Origin: an uncultured Muribaculaceae bacterium
GTDB lineage: Bacteria; Bacteroidota; Bacteroidia; Bacteroidales; Muribaculaceae
Reading direction: 5' to 3'
Assembly (NCBI GenBank): GCA_902494515.1
Contig: CABUTS010000031.1
Coordinates: 1-30,778 of the forward strand
Length of the DNA: 30,778 nucleotides
The position numbers and the translations under genes were made by a program. How positions within the stretch are numbered: position 1 is the first letter of the stretch; every line of letters starts with the position of its first letter. The notes under the pieces were generated by a model, which saw only the letters and a list, made by a program, of their open reading frames with translations, did no database searches and was not told where the DNA came from. Positions 14,547 through 22,739 of the stretch are shown here, piece by piece.

Positions 14547-16886
14547 ATGTTGAAGAATCTTGTGATTGTTGAGTCCCCTGCAAAGGCCAAGACTATCGAA
14601 AAATTTTTAGGACCAGACTATAAGGTAATGTCGAGCTACGGCCATATCCGCGACTTGAAGAAGAAGAGCTTCAGCATCGATGTCGACAAGGATTTCGAGC
14701 CGGTCTACGAGATTCCCGACGACAAGAAGGCGCTCGTGGCTGATTTGAAGAAAAACGCCAAGGAGGCCGAGACCGTATGGCTGGCGTCCGATGAGGACCG
14801 CGAGGGGGAGGCTATCGCCTGGCATCTCTATGAGGTGCTCAAGCTCAAGCCCGAGAACACCCGCCGTATTGTCTTCCACGAAATCACGAAAAACGCCATC
14901 CTCAACGCCATCGCCAACCCGCGCAGCATAGACCTGAACCTGGTCGACGCCCAGCAGGCGCGCCGCGTGCTCGACCGCATAGTCGGTTTCGAGCTTTCGC
15001 CGGTGCTCTGGAAGAAAATCAAGCCGGCGCTGTCGGCCGGACGCGTGCAGTCCGTGGCCGTGCGCCTGATCATGGAGCGGGAGAATGAAATCAAAAACTT
15101 CCGTCCCGAGGAATATTTCCGCGTGACGGCGGAGTTCCGCCTCCCCTCCGGCGAGGTGGTCACCGCCGTGCTCGCCAACCGCCTGACCTCCTCCGCCGAG
15201 GCCGGTAAGCTTCTGGAGAGCTGCGCCAAGGCCGCTTTCGCCGTTACCGACGTCAATGTCCACCCCACCGTGAAGTCGCCGGCTCCCCCCTTCACCACCT
15301 CCACGCTGCAGCAGGAGGCCGCTCGCAAGCTCGGCTTCACCGTGTCGCAGACCATGATGATCGCCCAGAAGCTCTACGAAGCCGGACATATCACCTATAT
15401 GCGTACCGACTCGCTGAACCTCAGCTCTCTGGCGCTCGAGGCCATCAAGGATGAAATCATCAACACAATGGGGGCCGACTACCTCCATCAGCGCAAATAC
15501 CACACCCACTCCAAGGGTGCCCAGGAGGCCCACGAGGCTATCCGTCCGACTTATGTCGAACACAAGACCATCGAGGGTACGCAGCAGGAGAAGCGCCTCT
15601 ATGCCCTGATCTGGAAACGCGCCGTGGCCTCGCAGATGGCCGATGCCCGTCTGGAGAAGACCACCGTCGACATCGAGGCCGTGAAGGGTGCCGCTGTTCC
15701 CGCCGCCCGGTTCACCGTCAGCGGCGAGGTTGTCAGCTTCGACGGTTTCCTGAAGGTATATATGGAAGGGAAGGACGACGAGGATGGCGCCGATGGCGCC
15801 GACCAGGGGCTCCTCCCCCCGATGAAGAAGGGTATGACCCTCTCGCTTCAGGATATCACTGCCATTCAGCGCTTTACACAGCAGCCTCCCCGCTACACCG
15901 AGGCTTCGCTGGTGAAGAAGATGGAGGATCTCGGCATCGGCCGCCCGTCGACCTACGCCCCGACCATCTCCACCATCCAGCAGCGCGACTACGTGGAGAA
16001 GGGTGAGAAGGAGGGTATTCCCCGCGACTTCGAGGTGCTGACCCTGACTGACGGCAAAATTGCCCGCAGCACCCGCACCGAGAATGTCGGTTCGGAGAAG
16101 GGGAAGCTCGTCCCCACCGACGTCGGCGAGGTCGTCAACGAGTTCCTCACCGAATATTTCCCTGACATCATGGACTACAACTTCACCGCCCAGGTGGAGG
16201 AGAAGTTCGACAGCATAGCCGAGGGGAAGCTCCCCTGGCACAACGAAATCAAGACCTTCTACGACAGTTTCCACCCCGAGGTTGACTCGGCGCTCAACAT
16301 GCGTCTGGAACACCGCGTCGGCGAGCGTGTGCTCGGCACCGACCCCCGCACCGGCAAACCGGTGTCGGTGAAGATCGGCCGCTACGGGCCCATGATTCAG
16401 CTCGGCGATGGCGAAGGGGAGGAGAAACCCCAGTTCGCCTCGCTGCTCAAGGGGCAGAGCGTCAGCTCGATAACCCTCGAGGAGGCGCTGAAGCTCTTCG
16501 AATTCCCCCGTCATCTCGGCGAGTTCGAGGGTAAGGAGGTTACCGTGGCTATCGGCCGTTTCGGTCCCTACGTCAAGCACAACGGCGCCTTCACCTCCAT
16601 CCCCAAGGATATGTCACCCGCGATGCTGACCCTGGCGGAGGCCGAGGAACTGATTGTAGCCAAACGCGCCGAGGAGGCCCGCAAACTCATCAAGGAGTTC
16701 TCCGAGGAACCCGGCATGCAGATTCTCAACGGCCGTTTCGGTCCCTACCTGACTTTCAACAAAAACAATTATAAGATACCCAAGAGCGTCACCGACCCGT
16801 CGTCGCTGACCCTCGAGGATTGCCGCGCGCTCATCGCCGACCAGGACTCCAAGCCCCACCGGCCGGCCCGCTCGCGTAAGAAATAA
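14547..16886 (+). CDS. topA: DNA topoisomerase I (type IA)
   Basis: TopA relaxes negative supercoils by passing strands through a transient 5'-phosphotyrosine break. The Toprim domain starts at the N-terminus (LVIVESPAKAKTIEKFLG, Glu 9) with the acidic cluster SDEDREGEAIAWHL (Asp 82, Asp 84, Glu 86). The active-site Tyr 284 lies in ITYMRTDS, followed by QEAHEAIRPT and the VKKMEDLGIGRPSTYAPT segment. The C-terminus carries three topoisomerase C-terminal repeats marked by GRYGP, GRFGP and GRFGP, with a Lys/Arg-rich end. There are no Cys4 zinc ribbons, unlike E. coli TopA, which is common in this phylum. Length 779 aa is normal. It heads the plus-strand run; the next gene starts 5 nt after its stop. 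Confidence 0.97.
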   Translation: MLKNLVIVESPAKAKTIEKFLGPDYKVMSSYGHIRDLKKKSFSIDVDKDFEPVYEIPDDKKALVADLKKNAKEAETVWLASDEDREGEAIAWHLYEVLKLKPENTRRIVFHEITKNAILNAIANPRSIDLNLVDAQQARRVLDRIVGFELSPVLWKKIKPALSAGRVQSVAVRLIMERENEIKNFRPEEYFRVTAEFRLPSGEVVTAVLANRLTSSAEAGKLLESCAKAAFAVTDVNVHPTVKSPAPPFTTSTLQQEAARKLGFTVSQTMMIAQKLYEAGHITYMRTDSLNLSSLALEAIKDEIINTMGADYLHQRKYHTHSKGAQEAHEAIRPTYVEHKTIEGTQQEKRLYALIWKRAVASQMADARLEKTTVDIEAVKGAAVPAARFTVSGEVVSFDGFLKVYMEGKDDEDGADGADQGLLPPMKKGMTLSLQDITAIQRFTQQPPRYTEASLVKKMEDLGIGRPSTYAPTISTIQQRDYVEKGEKEGIPRDFEVLTLTDGKIARSTRTENVGSEKGKLVPTDVGEVVNEFLTEYFPDIMDYNFTAQVEEKFDSIAEGKLPWHNEIKTFYDSFHPEVDSALNMRLEHRVGERVLGTDPRTGKPVSVKIGRYGPMIQLGDGEGEEKPQFASLLKGQSVSSITLEEALKLFEFPRHLGEFEGKEVTVAIGRFGPYVKHNGAFTSIPKDMSPAMLTLAEAEELIVAKRAEEARKLIKEFSEEPGMQILNGRFGPYLTFNKNNYKIPKSVTDPSSLTLEDCRALIADQDSKPHRPARSRKK

Positions 16887-16891
16887 ACTCT

Positions 16892-18490
16892 GTGCTGAAT
16901 TTCACTCCATTGGCAAGGCCTTACATGGCCGGTGTGTATGCGGCTGAGCAGGCCGCCCGCCGCGACGTGGAGCAGAGTCAGCGCGAAATCCTGCGGAAGC
17001 TCCTCCGCCGGGGGGCGAAGACCACCTGGGGCCGCGCTCACGGCCTCACGGACTCCGACAGCTACGTGCAGTTCGCCGCCAAGGTCGAAGCCGCTGATTA
17101 TGAGGTGTTTCGTCCGTTGGTGGAGCGGATGGTCCGCGGTGAGGCAGACCTCCTGTGGCCCGGCACTTGCCGCCGCTTCGCCCAGTCCTCCGGCACCTCC
17201 GGTTCGAAGAGCAAGTTCATCCCCGTCACCGCCGAGGCGCTCAGCCGCAACCACTACGCCGGTGCGGCATATTCCCTGGCCTCCTACCTCCGTTTCCACC
17301 CTGAATCGCGGGTGTTCGGAGGGGAAAACTTCATCCTCGGCGGCAGTTTCGCCAACGAAATCCGGGAACTCCCCGCCGGGGTGAAGGTCGGCGACCTTTC
17401 GGCTACGCTCATCGACCGGATCAACCCGCTGGTGAACCTGTTCCGCATCCCCGACAAGGCTACGGCGCTGATGGCCGACTGGACCCGGAAGCTCCCGCAG
17501 TTGGTTGAAAAATCGCTTCACGCCGATGTCCGCTCCATCTCGGGGGTCCCCTCCTGGTTCCTGACGGTGCTGAAGGAGGTGCTGAAAGCCGCCGGAGCGG
17601 AGAATATCCATCAGGTGTGGCCGAACCTCGAGGTCTTTTTCCACGGCGGCATCGCCTTCGGTCCCTACCGCGGGCAGTACGCCCGCATCACTGACCCCGG
17701 GCGGATGCACTACTGGGAAAACTACAACGCCTCCGAGGGATTCTTCGCCGTGCAGGAGCGCCCCGACGCCCCGGAAATGGGGCTGCTGATGAACGCCGGA
17801 GTGTTTTATGAGTTCCTCGACGTCGCCGACTCCGCTGCTGAACCCGTCCCGGCATGGGAGGTGGCCGAAGGTAAGGTCTACGAGCTTGTAATCACCTCAT
17901 CCAACGGCCTTTGGCGCTACCGTATCGGCGACACGGTGCGCATCGAGCGGACCGACCCGCTGCTGATTGTCATCGCTGGACGCACCCGGGCGTTCATCAA
18001 CGCTTTCGGCGAGGAGGTGATGGTCTGCAACACCGACGCGGCCCTGCGCGAGGTCTGCACCGCCACCGGAGCCGAGGTCGCCGACTACACCGCCGCCCCG
18101 GTCTACGCCGGGGACCGCACCCGCGGGCGCCATCAGTGGCTCGTGGAGTTCGTCAGGATGCCTGACTGCTCCATCGGGGAGTTCGCCCGGCAGCTCGACG
18201 AGGCGCTGCAGCGCCAGAACTCCGACTATCAGGCCAAGCGTTCCGGCAACATCTTTCTGGACTGTCTGGAGGTGATTCCGGTGCGCATAGGGCTGTTCAA
18301 CAGCTGGCTGGCAGCCACCGGCAAGCTCGGCGGCCAGCGCAAGGTGCCCCGCCTGAGCAACGACCGCGCCCTTATGGACCGCCTGCTGGAAATGAACTCC
18401 GAAACCTCCGGGCTTCACTCCGGAAACTCCTCAACCCACTCCGAAACCTACGGAACCCACTCCGAAACTTCTCCTTACACCACAGAATAA
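16892..18490 (+). CDS. GH3-family acyl-acid-amido synthetase-like protein
   Basis: A 532-aa member of the GH3 auxin-responsive family, ANL-superfamily enzymes that adenylate a carboxylic acid and transfer it to an amine. The ATP-binding motif SSGTSGSKSKFIPV is at residues 99-112, followed by HGGIAFGPYRGQY, YNASEGFFAVQ (near 276-286), GDTVRIE (near 346) and RTRAFINAFGEEVM. The start is GTG at 16892, 5 nt after the topA stop, giving the MLNFTPLARPYMAG N-terminus expected of bacterial members. Plant GH3 proteins conjugate amino acids to hormones; substrates of Bacteroidetes homologues are unknown. The C-terminus ends in four 7-residue Ser/Thr/His-rich repeats that are not part of the family fold. 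Confidence 0.9.
   Translation: MLNFTPLARPYMAGVYAAEQAARRDVEQSQREILRKLLRRGAKTTWGRAHGLTDSDSYVQFAAKVEAADYEVFRPLVERMVRGEADLLWPGTCRRFAQSSGTSGSKSKFIPVTAEALSRNHYAGAAYSLASYLRFHPESRVFGGENFILGGSFANEIRELPAGVKVGDLSATLIDRINPLVNLFRIPDKATALMADWTRKLPQLVEKSLHADVRSISGVPSWFLTVLKEVLKAAGAENIHQVWPNLEVFFHGGIAFGPYRGQYARITDPGRMHYWENYNASEGFFAVQERPDAPEMGLLMNAGVFYEFLDVADSAAEPVPAWEVAEGKVYELVITSSNGLWRYRIGDTVRIERTDPLLIVIAGRTRAFINAFGEEVMVCNTDAALREVCTATGAEVADYTAAPVYAGDRTRGRHQWLVEFVRMPDCSIGEFARQLDEALQRQNSDYQAKRSGNIFLDCLEVIPVRIGLFNSWLAATGKLGGQRKVPRLSNDRALMDRLLEMNSETSGLHSGNSSTHSETYGTHSETSPYTTE
18398..18481 (+). repeat. 21-bp coding minisatellite at the GH3 C-terminus
   Basis: Four consecutive 21-bp units (18398-18418, 18419-18439, 18440-18460, 18461-18481) encode SETSGLH, SGNSSTH, SETYGTH and SETSPYT. 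The period keeps the frame. The array ends 6 nt before the stop codon, so it is a C-terminal extension of low complexity. Confidence 0.9.
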
Positions 18491-18512
18491 CCCCTTCTCT
18501 AACCTTACCATA

Positions 18513-19955
18513 ATGAAACTCAAGCATTTATTCCTCTCTCTTGCAGCTTTCGCCGCCCTCTCGGCCTCCGCAGCTGCCGTCCCCGAAAACGCTCCCGAAC
18601 CCGCCGCTGCTCCGGCCGAGAGCCTGGCGCCCAAATATGTATTCTACTTTATCGGCGACGGCATGGGCTGGGCTCATGTCATCAACGCCGACCTCTATAA
18701 GACCGGGGTTCTTAAGGAGCCCTCGATGTCGATGCTCTCGATGCCCGTGGTAGGTCTGGCCCGCACACATTCGGCAAACTCCCGCGTGACTGACTCCGCG
18801 GCTGCCGGCACGGCCCTTTCGACCGGCCACAAGACCCGCAACGGTATGCTCGGCATGGACGCCGACACCACCGCCGTGGTTTCCATTGCCAAGGTGCTGT
18901 TTGACCGCGGATGGGGTGTTGGTCTGGTGACCACCTCCGCCATCGACGACGCCACCCCCGCCGCCTTCTACGCCCATGTCGACAACCGCGGCCAGAAGGA
19001 GACCATAGGCCGTCAGCTCGCCGAAAGCGGCTATCAGTTCGCCGCCGGTGCCGGTCCCGAGGCGATGTACAAGAATGTCGGCCTGCCCGCCTATTTCAAG
19101 GAGAAGGGCTACACCGTCAGCTACGGCAAGTCGGGGCTCGACGTCGTTGCGGATAAAGTGCTGGTACTCAGCCCTGACACCGTCAAGACATGGGAGTGTG
19201 ACTACGCCATCGACTCCGTGCCCGACGCCCTGCATCTCCCCGACATGACCGCCGCCGCCATCCGTCATCTCAGCCGCGTCACCCCCGACCACTTCTTCCT
19301 GATGGTTGAAGGGGGGATCATCGACCACGCCGCCCACAGCAACGACGGCGGTACCGCCGTCCGCGAGGTCCTCGCCTTCGACCAGTCGATTCAGCTGGCC
19401 ATGCAGTTCTATGCTTCTCATCCCGATGAAACCCTCATCGTGGTCACCGCCGACCACGAAACCGGCGGTTTCTCGGTGGGCGACAACACCAGCGGCTATG
19501 CCGTTTATCCCGAAAAGGTGGCTGCCGAGAAGATTTCCAAGAGCGAGTTCGAGAATTACGTCAAATCTCTGGCCCGCAACCGCCGGGTATACCGCTGGAA
19601 CGATATGAAGGAGTATCTCACCGAGAATCTCGGGTTCTGGAAGACGGTGGATATCAGCGCCGGGGAAACCGCGGAGCTGAAGAAGATGTTCGAGGAGATG
19701 ATGGCCGGGCGCAGCTCGGCTGCCGATCAGGAGACTCTCTACGCTTCCTTCAGGGGGTTCACCGCTGAGGTTTTCCGCCTGCTCAACGATAAGGCCGGCT
19801 TCGGCTGGACCTCCACCAAGCACACCGGCTCGCCTGTGCCTGTGCTCGCCATGGGTCCCGGCGCCTACCGGTTCTCGGCTCTGAACGATAACACCGAGCT
19901 TCCCCGCAAAATCCTCGGAATAGTCCTTGGCCCCGGGACGGCTTGCCTTCGCTAA
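18513..19955 (+). CDS. Secreted PhoA-type alkaline phosphatase
   Basis: A 480-aa phosphomonoesterase with a Sec signal peptide (LFLSLAAFAALSASA) and a short Pro/Ala-rich linker. Catalytic features of the PhoA family are all visible: metal Asp 49 (IGDGMG), nucleophile Ser 95 (TDSAAAGTA), DATP (146-149), VEGGIIDHAAH with Glu 266, Asp 271 and His 275, TADHETGG with Asp 314 and His 315, and His 437 (KHTGSPVP). It would release phosphate from organic phosphates in the periplasm or at the surface. It starts 22 nt after the GH3 gene. Its last codons and stop (CGC TAA at 19950-19955) lie inside a partial copy of a dispersed repeat, so the final ACLR residues are repeat-derived. Confidence 0.95.
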   Translation: MKLKHLFLSLAAFAALSASAAAVPENAPEPAAAPAESLAPKYVFYFIGDGMGWAHVINADLYKTGVLKEPSMSMLSMPVVGLARTHSANSRVTDSAAAGTALSTGHKTRNGMLGMDADTTAVVSIAKVLFDRGWGVGLVTTSAIDDATPAAFYAHVDNRGQKETIGRQLAESGYQFAAGAGPEAMYKNVGLPAYFKEKGYTVSYGKSGLDVVADKVLVLSPDTVKTWECDYAIDSVPDALHLPDMTAAAIRHLSRVTPDHFFLMVEGGIIDHAAHSNDGGTAVREVLAFDQSIQLAMQFYASHPDETLIVVTADHETGGFSVGDNTSGYAVYPEKVAAEKISKSEFENYVKSLARNRRVYRWNDMKEYLTENLGFWKTVDISAGETAELKKMFEEMMAGRSSAADQETLYASFRGFTAEVFRLLNDKAGFGWTSTKHTGSPVPVLAMGPGAYRFSALNDNTELPRKILGIVLGPGTACLR

Positions 19956-20007
19956 AGCTCGGCGCGCCTGCCTTCGCTGAAGCTCGGCGCTGGGACAAAA
20001 ATAAATG
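19944..20007. repeat. Dispersed 39-nt element, partial and full copy (B) in tandem
   Basis: A partial copy (19944-19965, with CTAAAG for CTGAAG) is followed directly by a full copy (19969-20007), which is 38/39 identical to the element at 13052-13090. The partial copy contains the TAA stop of the alkaline phosphatase. The full copy ends in GGGACAAAAATAAATG, 20 nt before the next gene's start codon. Confidence 0.88.
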
Positions 20008-20027
20008 ATACATTATTATTATAATAT

Positions 20028-20687
20028 ATGCGCAAAATTCTTTTACTGTTTGTTCTCCTCGGCGGGTGGCTGGCGGCCTCGGCTGTCGACTACCGCGCCA
20101 TTGAGGTGGACGTCACGATGAATCCTTCACGCTACCGCGAGCTGCTCGACCGGTTCGAGAAGGCTGATACTCTCCTGACCCCTGAGGAGCTCCAGACCGT
20201 ATATTACGGCTACGCTTTCTCGCGGGATTACCAGCCCACCGACTCTTTCCCCGAAATCCACGCCGCATATAACCGCGGTGACTATGAGGAGGTTGCACGG
20301 CGGGTCGACGAGGCGCTCCGGCTCAACCCCGTGTCGCTGGACCTCTGTCTGCTCGGTCTCGGGGCGTATGAGAACGGTGCCAAGGGTCCGACAAACGCTC
20401 CCGGCGCCGTATCGCTGAACCTTGCGATACGCAGCGACCTGATTGCCACGGCAATCCTCAAGTCGGGCCGCGGCACCCACACCGGTACCCCCTTCGCCGT
20501 AATCTGCGACATGGACCGCCGCCGCATATTCACCAACGTGCTGGGTGTGCCGCTGGAGAATATCGTCGGCCACTCGCGTGTCGGCGACATCGACGCCTAT
20601 AAGTTCACCTTCCCCGGCCACAGCCGCCAGCATATCCTATATTTCGACAACACCCTTGAGGAGAAATACCTCAAAAGCAAGCTTTAA
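20028..20687 (+). CDS. DUF4919 family secreted protein
   Basis: A 219-aa protein with a clear signal peptide (ILLLFVLLGGWLAASA, cleavage before VDYRA), matching the Bacteroidales DUF4919 family in length and pattern. Visible family-like features are VYYGYAFSRDYQP near residue 64, a TPR-like helical stretch (YNRGDYEEVARRVDEALRLN) and a beta-rich second half ending in DAYKFTFPGHSRQHILYFD. No catalytic motif is evident. Function unknown; probably periplasmic. The AT-rich sequence ahead of the ATG is separated from phoA by a dispersed repeat. The pseudokinase gene follows after 11 nt. Confidence 0.8.
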   Translation: MRKILLLFVLLGGWLAASAVDYRAIEVDVTMNPSRYRELLDRFEKADTLLTPEELQTVYYGYAFSRDYQPTDSFPEIHAAYNRGDYEEVARRVDEALRLNPVSLDLCLLGLGAYENGAKGPTNAPGAVSLNLAIRSDLIATAILKSGRGTHTGTPFAVICDMDRRRIFTNVLGVPLENIVGHSRVGDIDAYKFTFPGHSRQHILYFDNTLEEKYLKSKL

Positions 20688-20698
20688 CTCCCTCTGAG

Positions 20699-21448
20699 AT
20701 GGAAAATAAATCTGCCGAAAAATGGACCGAAATTGAGCACCTCCCCGAATGGGACGAGGAGTTCTATGATGTCTACACTGCCCGCAAATACGGTAAATGG
20801 GTGATGCTCAAGACGCTGAAGCCCGAATATGCCGCCAACGAGGAATTCCGCCATATGATCGAGAAGGAGTTCGACGTCCGCTATAACCTCTGCCACCCCA
20901 ATATCGTGATGATCAACGACTTCGAGGAGGTCCCCGGGGTCGGAATGAGCATCATCACCGATGATGTTTACGGCGACTCGCTCCGCAAGCTCATCGACCG
21001 CAATGAGGTGACGCCGCAGATTCTCGACAAGATCGTGCGCCAGCTCCCCGAGGCTATGGCCTACATCCAGCAGAACCATATCGTTCATCACCCCATCCGC
21101 CCGGAGAACATCATCTTCACCGATAAAATCCACAATCTCAAGCTGATAAACGTCGGTTTTGACCAGAAATCCCATCTGACCCCAACCGACGCCAAGGAGG
21201 ATATCGCCAACTTCGGCAAGGTCCTCGAGGAGACTCTCGACGCCCTCGGCGAGCCGAATCCGCGCCTGCGGAAGGTGGCCGACCGCGCCATGCACCCCTC
21301 GGAGAAGCACCGCTACCGCGATGTCCCCGACCTGAAGATGGCCCTTTCCGGCGACTCCAACCGCCGCCTGTACATCACCATAATCGTGTTCCTGTCGCTG
21401 ATGACCATCATCCTCGGTTACTTCTGCTGGGCCAGCCCACAGCTCTGA
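20699..21448 (+). CDS. Membrane-anchored pseudokinase (protein-kinase fold)
   Basis: A 249-aa eukaryotic-like protein kinase domain with a C-terminal transmembrane helix (about residues 224-244) and no signal peptide, so the kinase fold should face the cytoplasm. The VAIK lysine is kept (WVMLKTL, Lys 38), with an acidic helix-C candidate (Glu 55/57) and the phrase CHPNIV. The catalytic loop reads HHPIRPEN (130-137) where active kinases have HRDxKPEN, so the catalytic Asp is Pro 132. DFG is replaced by NVG (151-153), and the glycine-rich loop is missing. Phosphotransfer therefore looks unlikely; a binding or scaffold role is the better inference. It begins 11 nt after the DUF4919 gene and is probably cotranscribed with it. 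Confidence 0.82.
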   Translation: MENKSAEKWTEIEHLPEWDEEFYDVYTARKYGKWVMLKTLKPEYAANEEFRHMIEKEFDVRYNLCHPNIVMINDFEEVPGVGMSIITDDVYGDSLRKLIDRNEVTPQILDKIVRQLPEAMAYIQQNHIVHHPIRPENIIFTDKIHNLKLINVGFDQKSHLTPTDAKEDIANFGKVLEETLDALGEPNPRLRKVADRAMHPSEKHRYRDVPDLKMALSGDSNRRLYITIIVFLSLMTIILGYFCWASPQL

Positions 21449-21497
21449 CCTCTCTCTCCACCCTCCCCTCTCTCCCCTCTTCTCCCGACACTCCCCA

Positions 21498-21546
21498 CTC
21501 GACTCTCCACCCTCGACTCTTGACCCTCGACCCTCGACTCTCGACT
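21498..21546. repeat. 7-bp minisatellite, seven units of CTCGACY
   Basis: CTCGACT, CTCCACC, CTCGACT, CTTGACC, CTCGACC, CTCGACT, CTCGACT follow each other without gaps. The 50 bases before them are also C/T-rich and look like decayed units. It lies between the pseudokinase and the GNAT gene, next to an inverted dispersed element. Confidence 0.85.
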
Positions 21547-21555
21547 TTTCTCAAA

Positions 21556-21588
21556 TATTTTTGTCCCGGCCCCGAGCTTCAGCTCGGC
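21556..21588. repeat. Dispersed 39-nt element, inverted relative
   Basis: Read on the minus strand this segment is GCCGAGCTGAAGCTCGG then GGCCGGGACAAAAATA, sharing the GCTGAAGCTCGG core and GGGACAAAAATA tail of the copies at 13052 and 19969. On the plus strand it ends about 20 nt before the GNAT start codon. Confidence 0.7.
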
Positions 21589-21608
21589 CATCTACCATCC
21601 CTTCACCC

Positions 21609-22739
21609 ATGAACGTTGAAATCCGCGCTATAGAACCTACCCGCAGCCAGCTCCGCACATTCACCAAATTCGGCATCGACTTCTACGACGGCAACCCCTA
21701 TTTCGTGCCGCCGCTGATCCACGACGACGTCAACACCCTCTCGCCGAAGGTCAACCCGGCGTTCGATTTCTGTGAGGCTCAGTGCTTTATGGCTTACCGC
21801 GACGGCAAGCCCGTGGGCCGTATCGCCGCGATTATCAACAACGTTGTCAACGAGCGCACCGGCAATAAGGACCTGCGCTTCGGCTTCCTGGACTTCATCG
21901 ACGACAACGAGGTCGTCGACGCGCTGTTCGACGCCGCAGCCAAGTGGGGGCGCTCCAAGGGGATGACCTCGATGGTCGGCCCGATGGGTTTCACCGACAT
22001 GGACCACGAGGGTATGCTCGTCGAAGGGTTCGAGGAGGTCGGCACCATGGCCACCATCTACAACTATCCCTACTACCCGATGCAGATGGCCCGCATGGGC
22101 TTCGAGCCTGAGGCTGAATGGGTTGAGATGTCGATAAAGATTCCCGATTCCATCCCCGACCGCTATGCCCGCGTGGCTGAAATCGTGAAGAAGCGCAACA
22201 ACCTGCGGGTGATCAAGTTCACCTCCCGCAAGCAAATCAAGGAGCAGTACGGCCACGCGATTTTCGACCTGGTGAACCGCGCCTACGACCAGCTATACGG
22301 CTACTCCCCCCTGACCGAGCGCCAGATCAACTACTACATCGAGATGTATCTCGGGATTATCAACCTCGACCTGGTGACGTTGGTTGTCGACGAAAACGAC
22401 AAGTTAGTGGCCGTCGGGATTTCGATTCAGTCCTTCTCGAAGGCGCTGCAGCAGAGCCGCGGCAAGCTCTTCCCCTCCGGGTGGTGGCATCTGCTTGGCG
22501 CGCTGCGCGGCAAGACCGAAACCGTTGACCTGCTGCTGATTGCCGTGGATCCCGAGTATCAGAACAAGGGTGTGAACGCCCTGCTGTTCACCGACCTTAT
22601 ACCTAATTATATAAAGGCCGGGTTCAAGTATGCCGAAACCAACCCCGAGCTCCACTCCAACCAGAAGGTCCAGAGCCAGTGGGAATATTTCGAGACCCGC
22701 CAGCACAAACGCCGCCGTTCTTTCCGCAAGGATTTGTAA
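21609..22739 (+). CDS. GNAT-like N-acetyltransferase family protein
   Basis: A 376-aa protein resembling the long GNAT-like family found next to housekeeping genes in Bacteroidetes (YghO-like). Visible features are PYFVPPLIHD near residue 31, a first acetyltransferase-like half (MAYRDGKPVGRIAAIIN), GPMGFTDMDHEGMLVEGF (about 123-140), and a second half with LLLIAVDPEYQNKGVNALLF. The last of these is the GNAT acetyl-CoA binding pattern (Q-x-x-G-like). The substrate is not known. I start at ATG 21609: the longer frame uses a TTG at 21561 within a dispersed repeat and adds 16 low-complexity residues. The stop TAA is followed at once by ATG in a duplicated junction sequence. Confidence 0.8.
   Translation: MNVEIRAIEPTRSQLRTFTKFGIDFYDGNPYFVPPLIHDDVNTLSPKVNPAFDFCEAQCFMAYRDGKPVGRIAAIINNVVNERTGNKDLRFGFLDFIDDNEVVDALFDAAAKWGRSKGMTSMVGPMGFTDMDHEGMLVEGFEEVGTMATIYNYPYYPMQMARMGFEPEAEWVEMSIKIPDSIPDRYARVAEIVKKRNNLRVIKFTSRKQIKEQYGHAIFDLVNRAYDQLYGYSPLTERQINYYIEMYLGIINLDLVTLVVDENDKLVAVGISIQSFSKALQQSRGKLFPSGWWHLLGALRGKTETVDLLLIAVDPEYQNKGVNALLFTDLIPNYIKAGFKYAETNPELHSNQKVQSQWEYFETRQHKRRRSFRKDL

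Noticed and set aside
14607..16580. 657-residue minus-strand open frame opposite topA
   Set aside because: Antisense shadow of a certain topoisomerase gene, with Leu/Gly/Asp/His-rich composition and no recognisable domain.
18528..19823. 431-residue minus-strand open frame opposite the alkaline phosphatase
   Set aside because: Shadow of a gene with all catalytic motifs intact on the other strand; Gly/Val/His-rich without domains.
21561..21608. Longer N-terminus for the GNAT protein from a TTG
   Set aside because: The extra 16 codons are translated from a dispersed repeat; the ATG at 21609 fits the family start.
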